From Sediminibacterium sp. C3 (GTDB taxonomy: Bacteria; Bacteroidota; Bacteroidia; Chitinophagales; Chitinophagaceae), in assembly GCF_000508085.1 (NCBI RefSeq), contig NZ_KI669560.1:129273-183196 (forward strand): a stretch of DNA of 53,924 nucleotides, given 5' to 3'. The notes under the pieces are model-generated. The model had not been told where the DNA came from, searched no databases, and saw only the letters and a list, made by a program, of their open reading frames with translations. Positions within the stretch are counted from its first letter, which is position 1; each line of letters opens with the position of its first letter. Below are positions 1 through 7,317 of the stretch, one piece after another. The translations under genes and the position numbers were made by a program.

Positions 1-29
1 CGTTACAGCAGAATTGCCCCTGTAAAACC

Positions 30-37
30 TATCCTTG
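30..37 (+). promoter_or_regulatory. weak candidate -7 promoter element for padR-pspC
   Basis: TATCCTTG differs by one base from the Bacteroidota -7 consensus TAnnTTTG and lies 27 nt before the padR start codon. No well-spaced TTG (-33) is visible upstream, although the window starts only 29 nt earlier. It is a weak call by pattern only. Confidence 0.25.
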
Positions 38-64
38 TTTATTAATCCAATAAAAATCTAGACC

Positions 65-427
65 ATGGATATTCAAAACACACAAAGTCAGATGCGCAAG
101 GGCGTGCTGGAGTTTTGTATCCTTTCAATCATTCGCCAGGGAGAAGTTTACCCCAGTGACCTGGTTGATCGGATGAAAGCAGCCAACCTCCACATTCTGG
201 AAGGTACCTTGTATCCGCTGCTTACCCGACTTAAGAATGCTGAATTGCTCAACTACAGATGGGTTGAAAGCAATAGCGGACCGCCCCGAAAATATTTCGT
301 GATGACTGAAAAAGGTCTAGCCTTCTACAGTGAACTCGAAAGAACCTGGAAAGAACTGGCAGGTGCCGTTCAAGTACTAACAGAACCCTTAGCTCCCCCA
401 GCCACCGAAAACCAAAACCAACCTTAA
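65..427 (+). CDS. PadR family transcriptional regulator
   Basis: The 120-residue protein is a small winged-helix DNA-binding regulator of the PadR type. The N-terminal part (about residues 10-85) carries the typical pattern: a helix leading into LEFCILSIIRQGEVYPSDL, the recognition region LEGTLYPLLTRL, and the wing with GPPRKYF followed by TEKG. Only a short tail follows, so there is no separate ligand domain, as in the short PadR subfamily. The ATG at 65 gives the normal family start. Only 20 nt separate it from the PspC-domain gene, so the two are probably co-transcribed. PadR/PspC pairs are common in Bacteroidota, and the regulator probably represses its own operon in response to envelope stress; that role is inferred from context. 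Confidence 0.9.
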   Translation: MDIQNTQSQMRKGVLEFCILSIIRQGEVYPSDLVDRMKAANLHILEGTLYPLLTRLKNAELLNYRWVESNSGPPRKYFVMTEKGLAFYSELERTWKELAGAVQVLTEPLAPPATENQNQP

Positions 428-447
428 CCAAGCAAAATAAACATACC

Positions 448-2682
448 ATGAAAAAGGTAATTAATATAAACTTCCAAGGCAGAGTAATTCCCATTGAGGA
501 ATCGGCTTACGACGTATTGAAAGTATACGTTGAAAGTTTACGCCGCTTTTTTGCCAATGAAGAAGGAAGAGATGAAATCATCAACGACATTGAAGGTCGT
601 ATAGCCGAACTATTTGGTGAAAGCCTTAAAAAAGGAAGCACCTGTATTACTGAAGAAGACGTAAATAATGTCATAAACAGTATGGGCAGACCTGAAGATT
701 TTGAAGGTGAAGAAACCAATATGCAATCTCAGCTGGGCGGTCAGCAAGAACAAAAAAATAATAGTTACTCAGAGCAGGACCATCACACTTCAAGAGGTCG
801 CTTATACAGAGATACCAACGATAAAATGCTGGGTGGTGTTTGTAGCGGTATGGCTGCCTACTTCAGAATTGACCCAACGGTTGTAAGACTTTTATTCCTT
901 GTATTATTCTTCGGCGGTGGCTCAGGTTTTTTATTGTACTTATTGCTATGGATCATCTTGCCTGCTAAACCATTAGACCATGTAAGCAGCAACAGAAGAC
1001 TGTACAGAAATCCGGAAGAAAAAGTAATTGCGGGTGTTGCCAGCGGTATCGCCACTTATTTTGATGTAGCGGTTTGGATCCCCCGTTTAATATTCTCTTT
1101 ACCATTGGTCATTGGTATATTCTCTTCCTTTGTAAGTTCATTATTCTGGTTCGAGTTTAACCCATTCCCCGGATTCATCTTTGGCTCTTTTGGAGGAACC
1201 TTATTTGTAATCTACGCTGTTCTGTGGGCTGTAATACCTGAAGCAAAAAGCGCTTCAGAAAAACTGGAAATGCGTGGTGAAAAAGTAGATCTGAATACTA
1301 TCAAAAATACCATTCAGGAAGACCTTGAAGGATTCAAAGCCCGTGCTGAAAAATGGGGTGGCGAATTCTCTCAGAAAGCAAAAGAATTTTCTTCAGAATT
1401 CAGCAGCACCGTAAATGAGAAAAGCAAACAATTTGCCTCTGAAGCCAGTGCTGTATCCAAATCGGGTGGAAGTAAATTGGGTAATGCCATCGGCATTCTT
1501 TTCAAAGCATTCTTCTTATTCCTTGCGGGTATATTGGCTTTCACTATACTAGTTGCCCTATTAGGAATGATTGCAGGTAGCGTAAGTGTTTTCCCACTTA
1601 AAAGCTTTTTCTTAGAAGGATTCTGGCAAAATGTATTGGCATGGGCTACCTTGGTATTATTCCTCTTTGTTCCTGCCATTGGACTACTTACTTGGCTTGT
1701 TCGCAGAATCATCGGAGCTAGAGCGGGCAGCAAGTATTTGGGTTTCACCTTTGGTGGATTATGGACCCTGGGCTGGATCAGCGTTGTATTACTGATAGCA
1801 TCCATTGCACAAAACTTTGATGCTGGTGCCAAAGACAAAGGCGAAATAAAAATTGTACAACCTACTTCCAACAAAATCACCATTAAAGTGGCAGATGCCA
1901 ACGTTAGAGTGGTGAGTGGAAAATGGTTTAAAATGGATGGCCTATTAAGATTGGACGATGATAGCATTGTACTCAACAATATCAGAGTTCGCATTGCAAA
2001 AAGTCCGGATTCCTTATATCGTGTTAGCTATGTAAAATTCAGCAATGGTTCCGATGAAAAGACCGCATTGAAAAACATAGAGCAAATTAAATACGGTGCC
2101 GTTCAGCAAGACAGTGTGCTGTATTTAGACAGAGGCTTCAAGTTGAACAAAGGATCTAAATTCCGCAATCAGGGTGTAACTGTTACCATTTTTGTACCGG
2201 TGGGCAAGAAAATAGAAATTGATGAAAATGTTTCCAGAAGATTGAATCATTTCAGCTTTAACTCTGGCAGAAACGACTACGACTGGGACGATGAGTGGAA
2301 CAATGAAAGCTATGAAAGCTGGATGTCTAATCAGGAATATATCATGACCCCGGGTGGATTGGAAAGAGTTAAAAAGCAAGGAGATGATAATGATGACGCT
2401 GATAACAATGAGGATGATTCTGATAAAAGCGCTATTGAAGAATACAAAAAGAGCAGAGAAGAATTGCGCAAGGAATATGAGCGCAAGCAGAAGGAAGCAG
2501 AAGAACTAAAAAAGGAATTGGATAAGCCGGTAGATACTACCCGCTACCGTTACCAAAAAGTAGCCATTCTGGATCCACATATTTCTGGTCCTACCAACAA
2601 GACCAAGCATATTGAAAATCCTGAAATTATTGAGATTGGAACAGAATTGGGAAGATTCTCCCTGCTGAATTTACAATCCTAA
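448..2682 (+). CDS. large PspC-domain membrane protein
   Basis: The 744-residue protein belongs to the phage-shock-protein C group. Residues 1-85 form a soluble helical region. Two PspC domains follow at about 117-172 and 184-266; each begins with RLYR, has a GG/AG-V-x-SG-x-A-x-YF motif, and ends in a hydrophobic hairpin. A charged amphipathic linker (about 275-340) leads to three more membrane segments (about 349-376, 393-419, 433-455). A beta-rich extracytoplasmic part comes next, then a strongly acidic stretch (about 650-680) and a Lys/Glu-rich coiled coil (about 685-715). It is probably an envelope-stress sensor or effector at the inner membrane. It is encoded directly behind padR and followed by a strong terminator. 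The exact function is unknown. Confidence 0.85.
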   Translation: MKKVININFQGRVIPIEESAYDVLKVYVESLRRFFANEEGRDEIINDIEGRIAELFGESLKKGSTCITEEDVNNVINSMGRPEDFEGEETNMQSQLGGQQEQKNNSYSEQDHHTSRGRLYRDTNDKMLGGVCSGMAAYFRIDPTVVRLLFLVLFFGGGSGFLLYLLLWIILPAKPLDHVSSNRRLYRNPEEKVIAGVASGIATYFDVAVWIPRLIFSLPLVIGIFSSFVSSLFWFEFNPFPGFIFGSFGGTLFVIYAVLWAVIPEAKSASEKLEMRGEKVDLNTIKNTIQEDLEGFKARAEKWGGEFSQKAKEFSSEFSSTVNEKSKQFASEASAVSKSGGSKLGNAIGILFKAFFLFLAGILAFTILVALLGMIAGSVSVFPLKSFFLEGFWQNVLAWATLVLFLFVPAIGLLTWLVRRIIGARAGSKYLGFTFGGLWTLGWISVVLLIASIAQNFDAGAKDKGEIKIVQPTSNKITIKVADANVRVVSGKWFKMDGLLRLDDDSIVLNNIRVRIAKSPDSLYRVSYVKFSNGSDEKTALKNIEQIKYGAVQQDSVLYLDRGFKLNKGSKFRNQGVTVTIFVPVGKKIEIDENVSRRLNHFSFNSGRNDYDWDDEWNNESYESWMSNQEYIMTPGGLERVKKQGDDNDDADNNEDDSDKSAIEEYKKSREELRKEYERKQKEAEELKKELDKPVDTTRYRYQKVAILDPHISGPTNKTKHIENPEIIEIGTELGRFSLLNLQS

Positions 2683-2704
2683 AGAAGGTTGGCACAGGTT
2701 GGAA

Positions 2705-2745
2705 AAGAACCCTGTCTCTAATTTGAGATGGGGTTCTTGCTTTTT
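2705..2745 (+). terminator. intrinsic terminator after the PspC gene
   Basis: A 14-bp stem (2705-2718 with 2725-2738, including two G-T wobble pairs) closes a 6-nt loop and is followed by GCTTTTT. It starts 23 nt after the PspC stop codon. It separates padR-pspC from gcvT. Confidence 0.85.
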
Positions 2746-2768
2746 ACCATCGGTTCGTGGCTTTCACC

Positions 2769-2776
2769 TATTTTTG
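2769..2776 (+). promoter_or_regulatory. candidate -7 promoter element for gcvT
   Basis: TATTTTTG matches TAnnTTTG exactly and lies 20 nt before the gcvT ATG at 2796, so the leader would be about 13 nt. No good TTG is present at the usual distance; the nearest is at 2737, which is too far. The element supports ATG 2796 over the GTG at 2757, because transcription would start downstream of that GTG. Confidence 0.5.
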
Positions 2777-2795
2777 CAGCCTAATTTATTGCGCA

Positions 2796-3881
2796 ATGAA
2801 AAACACACCGTTTACCCATAAACATATTGCACTAGGTGCAAAAATGGCTGAATTTGCCGGATACAATATGCCAATCAGCTACACTGGTATCAATGATGAA
2901 CATGCCACTGTAAGAAAGAATGCAGGTGTATTTGATGTTAGCCATATGGGCGAATTCATATTAAAAGGCGAAAATGCCCTGGACCTGATTCAGCGTGTTA
3001 CCACCAATGATGCTTCAAAACTGGTTGCTGGTCAGGCACAGTATAGCTGCTTACCCAATGAAGAAGGTGGCATTGTGGATGACTTAATTGTGTATTGCAT
3101 TGAACCCAACAAAACTTACATGTTGGTGGTGAATGCCTCCAATATAGAAAAAGACTGGAACTGGATTTCTAAATTCAATACCAATCAGGTTGAAATGCAT
3201 AATATCAGCGACAAAACAGCATTGCTTGCTATTCAAGGGCCAAATGCAACCAAGATATTGCAGCCATTAACCGAGCTGGACATCATGAATTTAAAATATT
3301 ACACTTTTGTTAAAGGAACTTTTGCAGGTGTAGAGAATGTTTTAATCAGTGCAACTGGCTACACAGGTTCTGGAGGTGTAGAGATTTATTTTGAAGACAG
3401 CAACGGAGCTGCGGATAAAATCTGGGATGCAATTTTTGAAATTGGCGGACCACAGGGATTAAAACCCATTGGGTTAGGTGCAAGAGATACCTTGCGTTTG
3501 GAAATGGGATATTGCTTATACGGAAATGATATTGATGACACCACTTCTCCTTTAGAAGGAGGATTGGGATGGATTACCAAATTCACCAAAGACTTTACTG
3601 CTAAATCAATTATTGAGAAAGTAAAGGCAGAAGGCGTAAAACGCAAGTTGGTAGGATTTGAACTGTTAGAAAGAGGGATACCCCGCCACGATTACTTAAT
3701 TAAAGATGCAGAGGGAAATACCATTGGAAAAGTAACCAGCGGAACCCAGGCGCCATCTTTAAATAAAGCCATTGGGCTGGGCTATGTAGCTACAGCACAT
3801 GCCGCAATTGATTCTATTATTTACATTGAAATTAGAAATGCGCTGGTGAAAGCAAAAGTGGTGAAAGCCCCATTTGCTTAA
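2796..3881 (+). CDS. gcvT: glycine cleavage system aminomethyltransferase (T protein)
   Basis: GcvT transfers the methylene group of the aminomethyl-lipoyl H protein to tetrahydrofolate, releasing ammonia. The 361-residue length from ATG 2796 is normal for the family. Recognisable features are the start with [16 protein letters not shown], the FDVSHMGE motif, [10 protein letters not shown], the folate-binding LQ/AIQGP region, and the C-terminal [18 protein letters not shown] segment. An open GTG start at 2757 would add 13 residues with no family counterpart and would precede the likely promoter. It stands alone here: gcvH and gcvP are not in the window, which is common in Bacteroidota. A hairpin overlapping the next gene's start may end its transcript. 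Confidence 0.97.
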   Translation: MKNTPFTHKHIALGAKMAEFAGYNMPISYTGINDEHATVRKNAGVFDVSHMGEFILKGENALDLIQRVTTNDASKLVAGQAQYSCLPNEEGGIVDDLIVYCIEPNKTYMLVVNASNIEKDWNWISKFNTNQVEMHNISDKTALLAIQGPNATKILQPLTELDIMNLKYYTFVKGTFAGVENVLISATGYTGSGGVEIYFEDSNGAADKIWDAIFEIGGPQGLKPIGLGARDTLRLEMGYCLYGNDIDDTTSPLEGGLGWITKFTKDFTAKSIIEKVKAEGVKRKLVGFELLERGIPRHDYLIKDAEGNTIGKVTSGTQAPSLNKAIGLGYVATAHAAIDSIIYIEIRNALVKAKVVKAPFA

Positions 3882-3901
3882 TTAGCAATATCCAATATTT
3901 T

Positions 3902-3942
3902 AAAGGCTTTTTCGTTTTAAAAGAATGAGAAAGCCTTTTTTC
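3902..3942 (+). terminator. possible terminator for gcvT overlapping the rlpA start
   Basis: AAAGGCTTT (3902-3910) pairs with AAAGCCTTT (3930-3938) around a 19-nt loop that itself contains TTTTAAAA. A run of T follows to 3941. The start codon of the next gene (3925) lies in the loop. It could terminate gcvT transcripts or shape the leader of rlpA. Confidence 0.4.
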
Positions 3943-4278
3943 TTTTCCCTGTTGCTGCTAACAATGGCCGGTATGAGCTCCTGTTTCAGAAAAGGCTCAG
4001 AAACAGGACTGGCTTCTTTTTATGCGGATAAGTATGTAGGTCGCAAAACGAGTAATGGAGAAACCTTCAGACAAAATAAATTGACGGCTGCCCATAAAAC
4101 CCTTCCCTTTGGAACCAAAGTAAAAGTGATTAATCAGAACAATGGCAAAACCGTGAAAGTAAGGATCAATGACCGAGGACCTTTTATCCAGGGACGGATA
4201 ATTGATTTGAGTAAGAAGGCTGCTAAAAAAATAGATATGGTTAACGATGGTGTAACCAAGGTCAGGATTCGATACTAG
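3925..4278 (+). CDS. RlpA-like double-psi beta-barrel lipoprotein
   Basis: The 117-residue protein has a lipoprotein signal peptide ending at a lipobox with Cys20 (AGMSSC), so it is likely anchored in the outer membrane or envelope. The rest is a single RlpA-type double-psi beta-barrel: [19 protein letters not shown], then [16 protein letters not shown], and [15 protein letters not shown]. Full RlpA proteins are septal lytic transglycosylases that cut naked glycan strands; this short form has no SPOR domain. Whether it is an active enzyme is not shown. Its ATG sits inside a hairpin loop, and its last 17 nt overlap the convergent zinc-ribbon gene. Confidence 0.85.
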   Translation: MRKPFFFSLLLLTMAGMSSCFRKGSETGLASFYADKYVGRKTSNGETFRQNKLTAAHKTLPFGTKVKVINQNNGKTVKVRINDRGPFIQGRIIDLSKKAAKKIDMVNDGVTKVRIRY

Positions 4279-4636
4279 CTTCCTGAATTATTTTAACTGC
4301 ATCTTTCCCTACATAATAATAACCAAATTCATAACAATAGGTATACAGCGTTTTACCGGTATGTTTAGCCTGATGGGTAAAATGCTGAGGTGTGAAGCCC
4401 TTTATATACAGCTCACTTAAAGGAATATAAGAACCCTTTCTTTGCAGGAGAAATAAGTCGGAAAGTATTTTTCTGTTTCGCAATAACAAGGCATTGATTC
4501 GTCGCATATAATTGGTTCGGTTGCCGTAAATGGTATTGTGATAACTGCTTCTGCAATGATTGCTGCAGAATTTCTTGTCTGTTCTCCCTTGCATTTTTTT
4601 ATTGCAATACAAACATTGTTTAATTAACTGATCCAT
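4262..4636 (-). CDS. small zinc-ribbon protein of unknown function
   Basis: The 124-residue protein has an N-terminal zinc-ribbon pattern, CLYCNKKM followed by [14 protein letters not shown], giving CxxC-x12-CxxxC. The remainder is basic and helical, with repeated Tyr/His residues and no membrane segment. The ribbon resembles the short treble-clef/zinc-ribbon found in several nucleic-acid-binding proteins, so DNA or RNA binding is possible, but I do not recognise the family function. It is divergent from ssb across a 220-nt region rich in palindromes, and its 3' end overlaps the end of the RlpA-like gene by 17 nt. Confidence 0.7.
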   Translation of the reverse strand: MDQLIKQCLYCNKKMQGRTDKKFCSNHCRSSYHNTIYGNRTNYMRRINALLLRNRKILSDLFLLQRKGSYIPLSELYIKGFTPQHFTHQAKHTGKTLYTYCYEFGYYYVGKDAVKIIQEASIES

Positions 4637-4730
4637 AGTAGTAAATTTTCAACTACCTGAATTTACCCGGAGGATTGTATAAAATACTTGTAAAAATACC
4701 AGTCGCTTTGGGGTATTTAACGGTAAAAGT

Positions 4731-4750
4731 GTTTGCAAACGTTTATAAAC
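4731..4750. promoter_or_regulatory. two abutting 10-bp palindromes upstream of ssb
   Basis: GTTTGCAAAC (4731-4740) and GTTTATAAAC (4741-4750) are each perfect palindromes and touch end to end. Their junction also reads GCAAACGTTTAT, similar to LacI-family operator cores. They lie in the divergent region between the zinc-ribbon gene and ssb. They are probably protein-binding sites; the regulator is unknown. Confidence 0.45.
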
Positions 4751-4812
4751 GCCAACAGATGTTTATTATACCCAATTGCCGGAAAGGGTTGTTCATATTT
4801 GTTGGGTTAACG

Positions 4813-4826
4813 GCAGTACGTACTGC
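4813..4826. promoter_or_regulatory. 14-bp perfect palindrome in the ssb leader
   Basis: GCAGTACGTACTGC is a perfect palindrome 30 nt before the ssb ATG. A near-consensus -7 element, CATATTTG, lies just upstream at 4794-4801, so the palindrome would sit at or just after the transcription start, a normal repressor position. No matching T-run follows, so it is not a terminator. Confidence 0.45.
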
Positions 4827-4856
4827 TCTTTAAAAAATCAATTTAACTGAACCGTT

Positions 4857-5195
4857 ATGAACGCAGTAAAAAACAAAGTCCAATTAATTGGCAATCTGGG
4901 TCAGGATCCCGAAGTAAAAACCATTGGTGAAGACAAAAAAGTAGCACACTTAAGTTTGGCAACCAACGAAAATTACAAAAACGCCAAAGGTGAAAAAGTA
5001 ACTGAAACCCAGTGGCACAATGTAGTTGCCTGGGGCAAACTGGCAGACATTGCCGAGAAGTACCTGGTGAAAGGAACAGAAGTAGTGATTGAAGGAAAGC
5101 TGGTCAATCGTAACTACACTGACAAGCAAGGTGTAAAGCGATATGCCACAGAAATTCAGGCCAATGAGCTATTGATTCTGACCAAAAAAGCCTGA
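4857..5195 (+). CDS. ssb: single-stranded DNA-binding protein, short form
   Basis: The 112-residue protein is a single OB-fold SSB: NKVQLIGNLGQDPEVK at the start, then the central TETQWHNVVAWGKLADIAEKYL and KGTEVVIEGKL motifs. It binds single-stranded DNA during replication and repair. It ends at LLILTKKA, directly after the OB fold, so the flexible linker and acidic tip (DDDIPF-like) that recruit partner proteins in standard SSBs are absent. This short form is familiar in Bacteroidota and often accompanies a full-length SSB elsewhere on the chromosome. Upstream palindromes suggest regulated expression. Confidence 0.92.
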   Translation: MNAVKNKVQLIGNLGQDPEVKTIGEDKKVAHLSLATNENYKNAKGEKVTETQWHNVVAWGKLADIAEKYLVKGTEVVIEGKLVNRNYTDKQGVKRYATEIQANELLILTKKA

Positions 5196-5205
5196 CCAAT
5201 TATCA

Positions 5206-5215
5206 CCCCCCCCCC
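5206..5215. repeat. run of ten C
   Basis: Ten consecutive C residues lie 10 nt after the ssb stop codon, between convergent genes. No coding frame crosses it. It may be variable in length, or an assembly-sensitive homopolymer. Confidence 0.6.
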
Positions 5216-5272
5216 AATTCAGCTATACCTTATTTAATCAGTAGATGCAGATGGAACCCCGACCCCACTGCA

Positions 5273-5857
5273 CTACTGGTAGTAAGGGCTGATCATGAAA
5301 TATACAATGGGTCCGGTTACTGCAACATAAAACCAAAGTGGCCAGGTAATTTTTGCCAGTTTCTTATGTGCAGGAAATTCACTGGTTAATCCTCTATAAG
5401 CAGTAAATAAAATAAAGGGCAAAATAATAGCTGCTAAAATAATATGCGTAATCAATATAATGAGATACACCACTCTCATGGTTCCTGCAGCCAGTTTCTC
5501 TGCTTCGTCTACGATTCCATCGTGATTGGCATCGCCGTATTTGGCTTCTCCGGCCAGTAAATGATGTGCGATATAGGAAAGAAGAAACAATACCGAAAGC
5601 ACCAATGCTCCCATCATTAGCTTCTTGTGCAATTCATATCGCTGATTTTTAACCGCAATCAAAGCTGCAACAAGCACCACCGCTATCGTTGCATTTACAA
5701 AGGCATTAATAGCCGCGAAAATATGTACATCAAAGCCTAAATTAACATCCAGCTTGAACTTGCCAAGAATCACAACAACAATAAAAACCACTAAAGAAAA
5801 AATTCCAATCAGCCAGTTGGCCAAACGATCGTTCTTTTGAAATACAGGTTTAAGCAT
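5273..5857 (-). CDS. DUF420 membrane protein (oxidase assembly) with EF-hand-like loop
   Basis: The 194-residue protein has five predicted membrane segments (about 13-32, 43-68, 77-101, 127-151, 166-188). Paired His residues (AHH at 97-99, THI at 137-139) fit the DUF420/YozB family, whose member CtaM is needed for heme-copper oxidase maturation in Gram-positives. It is the last gene of the respiratory cluster, 88 nt after the SCO gene. The loop between segments 3 and 4 contains D109-A-N-H-D-G-I-V-D-E-A-E120, an exact match to the 12-residue EF-hand calcium loop (D1, N3, D5, G6, D9, E12), which is unexpected in this family. A role in oxidase assembly is inferred from family and context. Confidence 0.85.
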   Translation of the reverse strand: MLKPVFQKNDRLANWLIGIFSLVVFIVVVILGKFKLDVNLGFDVHIFAAINAFVNATIAVVLVAALIAVKNQRYELHKKLMMGALVLSVLFLLSYIAHHLLAGEAKYGDANHDGIVDEAEKLAAGTMRVVYLIILITHIILAAIILPFILFTAYRGLTSEFPAHKKLAKITWPLWFYVAVTGPIVYFMISPYYQ

Positions 5858-5945
5858 GTGAAATCAATTTTTTACTTATTCGTTTTTTCTCTAAATGATT
5901 CTATCTAACTATATGTTCTTCTTCTCAATCTGCCAAATACAGATA

Positions 5946-6767
5946 TTACTGATTGTGATCCTGACGTTTTCTCTTACTCTGCATATAAGTAACAAAAAAG
6001 AATACGGCGGTAATGATGATTAACCATAACCAGCTTAGGTCTAATATTTGTTTAAAGACCCCACTCTTTTTCTGACCATCTTTCTCCAGCATTAATAATC
6101 CAATATCCCTGGCCAGTTTTTTCATGTCTGCACTATCCAAACCGTTGTAGTAGCCTCTTACTTTATAGGCTTTGTCAATCAAAACAAACCGACTGGTATG
6201 AACAAAATCTGGACTAACCGGCTCCTCGCTAAACTGGTCCACTTTCAACTCTTCAAAAGCAAACTGGTAAATATCTTTCTTGTTGCCAGTTAAAAACCAC
6301 CAGTTATCATGAATGGCTCCGAAACGATCTGCATATTTTTTTAAGACAGAAACGGAATCATTTTCCGGGTCAACCGTAAAAGACATAAAATGAACAATGG
6401 AAGTATCAATCTTGTTGCGGACATTACCGCCTTTCTTAAAAGATTGCTGTAAAGTTGACATATTACGGGTAAGCCTTGGGCATATGCTGCGGCAACTGGT
6501 AAAGAAGAAATCGGCTACAATGATTTTACCCTGTGGATCGTATAAGCTAACCGAGTCGCCTAACTGATTCACCAATTTGATATTCTTGGTAGTATGCCAT
6601 ACAGTATCACTAACCGATTTTCCATCCCGCACTTTTTCAATTACGGTGTCCAGCAAATAATGTCTTGGCATCACTACCGCTGTTTCACTGGCTGATTTCA
6701 ATATCAGGTAACAGCTGATGGGTATACCCAGTGCTACCAATAATCCTAAAATGGCTTTCTTTTTCAT
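5946..6767 (-). CDS. SCO family copper chaperone
   Basis: SCO1/SenC proteins are thioredoxin-fold copper chaperones that help build the CuA centre of cytochrome oxidase subunit II. The protein has an N-terminal membrane anchor (about residues 4-22), the copper-binding CxxxC in TSCRSICPRL, and the conserved downstream His in FVHTSRFVLID. A second hydrophobic segment near the C-terminus (WLWLIIITAVFFFVTYM) is extra to the classic single-anchor form. I start it at ATG 6767 (273 residues), because the upstream alternative at 6794 falls inside the terminator hairpin. It follows cox4 and precedes the DUF420 gene, consistent with a late assembly module of the oxidase cluster. Confidence 0.92.
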   Translation of the reverse strand: MKKKAILGLLVALGIPISCYLILKSASETAVVMPRHYLLDTVIEKVRDGKSVSDTVWHTTKNIKLVNQLGDSVSLYDPQGKIIVADFFFTSCRSICPRLTRNMSTLQQSFKKGGNVRNKIDTSIVHFMSFTVDPENDSVSVLKKYADRFGAIHDNWWFLTGNKKDIYQFAFEELKVDQFSEEPVSPDFVHTSRFVLIDKAYKVRGYYNGLDSADMKKLARDIGLLMLEKDGQKKSGVFKQILDLSWLWLIIITAVFFFVTYMQSKRKRQDHNQ

Positions 6768-6777
6768 AATTGTCCTA

Positions 6778-6808
6778 ATAAAAAACCATCGCAAAGCAGC
6801 GATGGTTT
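6778..6808 (-). terminator. intrinsic terminator after cox4
   Basis: AAACCATCGC (6783-6792) and GCGATGGTTT (6799-6808) form a perfect 10-bp stem with a 6-nt loop. Read on the minus strand it is followed by a T-rich run (TTATT). It lies between cox4 and the SCO gene and would limit read-through into the assembly genes. Confidence 0.85.
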
Positions 6809-6843
6809 AGAAATCTAAAAATATTTATTGTGCATAGACCCAA

Positions 6844-7290
6844 CTAGTGAGCTGCTTTTCCTTCCTCTTTTCCCGCTTCGTGCTTGCCTGCTGCTCCGTG
6901 TTCTTTCTTCTCTACCTTCTTGGTGCTTTGCTCCTTGAAATAAGGGTCGTAAGTATTACGCAAGTTTTTGAAAGAGTTTCCATCGTACAGGAAGGCAATA
7001 ATGAACCAAATAAACAAAGCCAATGGAACTACAATCGTCATAATCAGATTCTTCATTTCATGCTTTAAGTGCATGAAGTAAGCAACGATATAAAACGCTT
7101 TCGCCATCATTAAAATTACGATTGCTCCTTTCAAAGCCATTCTCAAGCCTACGCTGGTTAATGGAATGTCAATCATCCAGAAACCAATTAAAAGTTCAAT
7201 GATGGTAAGTACAGTCAGGTAAACCGTGATTTTGATTACTTCCTTGGTACCTCCACCTGCATGTTCGTTGTGCTCAGCTGTATGTGACAT
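6844..7290 (-). CDS. cytochrome c oxidase subunit IV family protein
   Basis: The 148-residue protein has three membrane segments (about 21-44, 50-73, 82-104), as in the small subunit IV/CyoD-like family of caa3 oxidases. The first ends in the pattern TIIELLIGFWMIDIP, and the second holds AKAFYIVAYFMHLKHE, both typical. The C-terminal tail is rich in Lys, Glu, Gly and His and is probably cytoplasmic and disordered. The subunit stabilises the oxidase and has no metal. It follows the subunit III gene by 27 nt and is closed by a strong terminator. Confidence 0.9.
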   Translation of the reverse strand: MSHTAEHNEHAGGGTKEVIKITVYLTVLTIIELLIGFWMIDIPLTSVGLRMALKGAIVILMMAKAFYIVAYFMHLKHEMKNLIMTIVVPLALFIWFIIAFLYDGNSFKNLRNTYDPYFKEQSTKKVEKKEHGAAGKHEAGKEEGKAAH

Positions 7291-7317
7291 ATGCTTAAAT
7301 TAACTTTTGTGAATGAA

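Noticed and set aside
1371..1994. 207-residue minus-strand reading frame opposite the PspC gene
   Set aside because: It lies fully antisense to a well-supported gene and has shadow-like composition, with no start context.
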